From Planctomycetota bacterium (GTDB lineage Bacteria; Planctomycetota; Phycisphaerae; WQYP01), in NCBI GenBank assembly GCA_021780285.1, contig JAJXZA010000173.1:1-12293 (forward strand): a stretch of DNA of 12,293 bases. Direction: 5' to 3'. Within the stretch, counting starts at the first letter, position 1; each line of letters begins with the position of its first letter. Shown one piece after another: positions 11,104-12,293 of this stretch. A model generated the notes under the pieces. That model was not told the DNA's origin, did not search any database, and saw only the letters and a list, made by a program, of their open reading frames with translations. The translations under genes and the position numbers were made by a program.

Positions 11104-12293
11104 ATGCTGCCACCGCTTTTGCCATTGTTGTTGATTTTGATTGTCGGGTCTTACCCGTACCTGGGCGATGCGAGTTTTTTGCGTTTGTCGCCGGGGGCGG
11201 TGCTGGCGGTGGTGCTGGGAATGCAGGCCCTGCTGGTGTTGGAGGCGTATCGCCGACGTCAGCAGCTGCTGGCGGCTGGGCCGGTAGATTCCGCCACAGA
11301 ACTTCTGTATCAATTCGGTCGGCGGTTGCGTAAATTACGATCGCTGTCTTTGGTGCTTTTGGCGCTGTGTCTGTTTAATTTTGGTTGGGGCGAGCTGGTG
11401 CATGACCGATGGCGCCTTATGGGGTTGCTGGCTCCATTGGCCCAAGTGATCTGGATGTTGCCGGTGGTGGCGGCTTGGGTCGGCTTTTGGCTGCTGGAAT
11501 ACCCGCTTGAATCTCTGGCGGCCGACCAGGAAGCCCTCGCCGCAGCGCTTGAAGGCCGCAAGTTTGCCCCCATGCCGCCGCGCTGGGCCTATGTGCTTAT
11601 GCAATTGCGCCATGCGATGTATTTGCCTCTGGTATTGCTGTTGGCTTTGGCACTGCGGCGCCTGGCTGAAACACTGCTTCGCAATTGGGGGTGGGGCAAT
11701 TTAGCTTATGGAGCCGGTTTGGCTGTTACCTTGGCAGTGCTGCTGCTTGCCGGTCGGCTGGTGGTGTGGGTATGGAGCACCAGCAAACTCACCGTTGAAC
11801 CGTTGCGGAGCCGCTTGGAAAGTATGGCCGCAGCCGGCGGGGTTCGCTTTACCGATATTCGCGTGTGGCATACATACCATCGAGTGGTAAATGCGGCGAT
11901 TTTGGGGCCGGTTCCGATGGCTCGCTATTTTTTAATAACCGATGCCCTGCTTGCCCGGCTTGATGACAATCAAATTCAGGCCGTCTTTGCCCATGAAGTT
12001 GGCCATGGGCATCATCGCCACCTGTGGTGGTACCTGGCGGCGTTTGCAGCCGGAGGGTTTGCGGCCGCGGCCGTAGCGTCGGCGGGTATGTCGCTGTGGC
12101 CGCGGTATGACACATTCTGGCAAATTACTAATTACGCGCTGGTGGCGGTGTTTTTAATATTGGTATTTCCGCTTATCAGTCGCTTGTGCGAACATCAGGC
12201 CGATTGGTATGCCGCACAGTGTATGGCGGCTCGGCCGCAGCCATTGGCGGCGATGGCACGGGACGGCGTGACTGAAGTGAAATCTACGGCGGC
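11104..12293 (+). CDS. Membrane-bound M48-family zinc metalloprotease (3' end outside window)
   Basis: A frame of at least 396 codons without a stop, cut by the window edge. The zinc-binding motif HEVGH is at residues 297-301, followed by GHHRH. The third metal ligand, E363, is in CEHQADWYA, which has the E-x3-D of family M48 (Ste24/CAAX prenyl protease and HtpX). Hydrophobic segments at about 3-16, 30-48, 80-94, 106-131, 171-184, 203-225 and 345-361 indicate an integral membrane protein. PMARYFLITDALLARLDDNQIQAVFAHEVGH is the usual run-up of the family. The N-terminal membrane part resembles Ste24-type enzymes more than short HtpX. The likely role is cleavage of damaged or lipid-associated membrane proteins. 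An in-frame TAA at 11089-11091 rules out a longer N-terminus, and no clear ribosome-binding site precedes the ATG. It diverges from dapB. Confidence 0.88.
   Translation, partial: MLPPLLPLLLILIVGSYPYLGDASFLRLSPGAVLAVVLGMQALLVLEAYRRRQQLLAAGPVDSATELLYQFGRRLRKLRSLSLVLLALCLFNFGWGELVHDRWRLMGLLAPLAQVIWMLPVVAAWVGFWLLEYPLESLAADQEALAAALEGRKFAPMPPRWAYVLMQLRHAMYLPLVLLLALALRRLAETLLRNWGWGNLAYGAGLAVTLAVLLLAGRLVVWVWSTSKLTVEPLRSRLESMAAAGGVRFTDIRVWHTYHRVVNAAILGPVPMARYFLITDALLARLDDNQIQAVFAHEVGHGHHRHLWWYLAAFAAGGFAAAAVASAGMSLWPRYDTFWQITNYALVAVFLILVFPLISRLCEHQADWYAAQCMAARPQPLAAMARDGVTEVKSTA

Overview
The window looks like a moderately GC-rich bacterial chromosome, most plausibly from the Planctomycetota. This is inferred from the overall style: a compact element pairing an AlpA-like regulator, a Toprim primase and a tyrosine integrase with unfamiliar small proteins, next to a Tat-exported glycoside hydrolase and housekeeping cell-wall genes. 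No rRNA, complete tRNA or other taxonomic marker is present, so the phylum is a judgement. The window divides into a mobile left half and a chromosomal right half.

Left half (about 1-6045, all genes on +) is an integrative element. It holds an unfamiliar protein with a basic, HTH-like C-terminus (111-929) and a short regulatory gap with two competing inverted repeats. Next is an operon-like run with ATGA stop/start overlaps: an AlpA/excisionase-type regulator (1104-1328), a zinc-finger/Toprim primase-like protein (1325-2200) and a P-loop ATPase with a winged-helix tail (2197-3648). A structured non-coding stretch (3681-3868) carries six copies of an 8-9 bp motif in alternating orientation, arranged symmetrically, with a duplicated 19-bp core. 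Two unrecognised proteins joined by another ATGA overlap (3894-4681) and a tyrosine recombinase with complete catalytic residues (4742-6070) follow. The primase-like protein, the ATPase and the adjacent iteron-like array suggest that the element replicates its own DNA after excision, as phage satellites and P4-like or plasmid-like integrative elements do. No capsid, packaging or conjugation gene is visible. The left end lies before the window or was not recognised. The right end probably lies between the integrase catalytic tyrosine codon (5741) and the ribosome-binding site of the next gene (6045).

Right half (about 6045-12293) is chromosomal. It starts with a GH2 beta-mannosidase-type enzyme carrying a twin-arginine signal (6060-8609, +). 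Converging on it is a probable dapB-murA transcription unit (10946-8771, -), which serves the diaminopimelate/lysine pathway and the first committed step of peptidoglycan synthesis. Divergent from dapB is a membrane-bound M48-family zinc metalloprotease (11104 to the window end, +), truncated by the window edge.

The main items for a second look are the symmetric repeat array at 3681-3868 (candidate origin or operator cluster), the long non-catalytic tail of the integrase gene with its phased GCACC/GGTGC half-sites, and the very tight junction between that gene and the beta-mannosidase gene.
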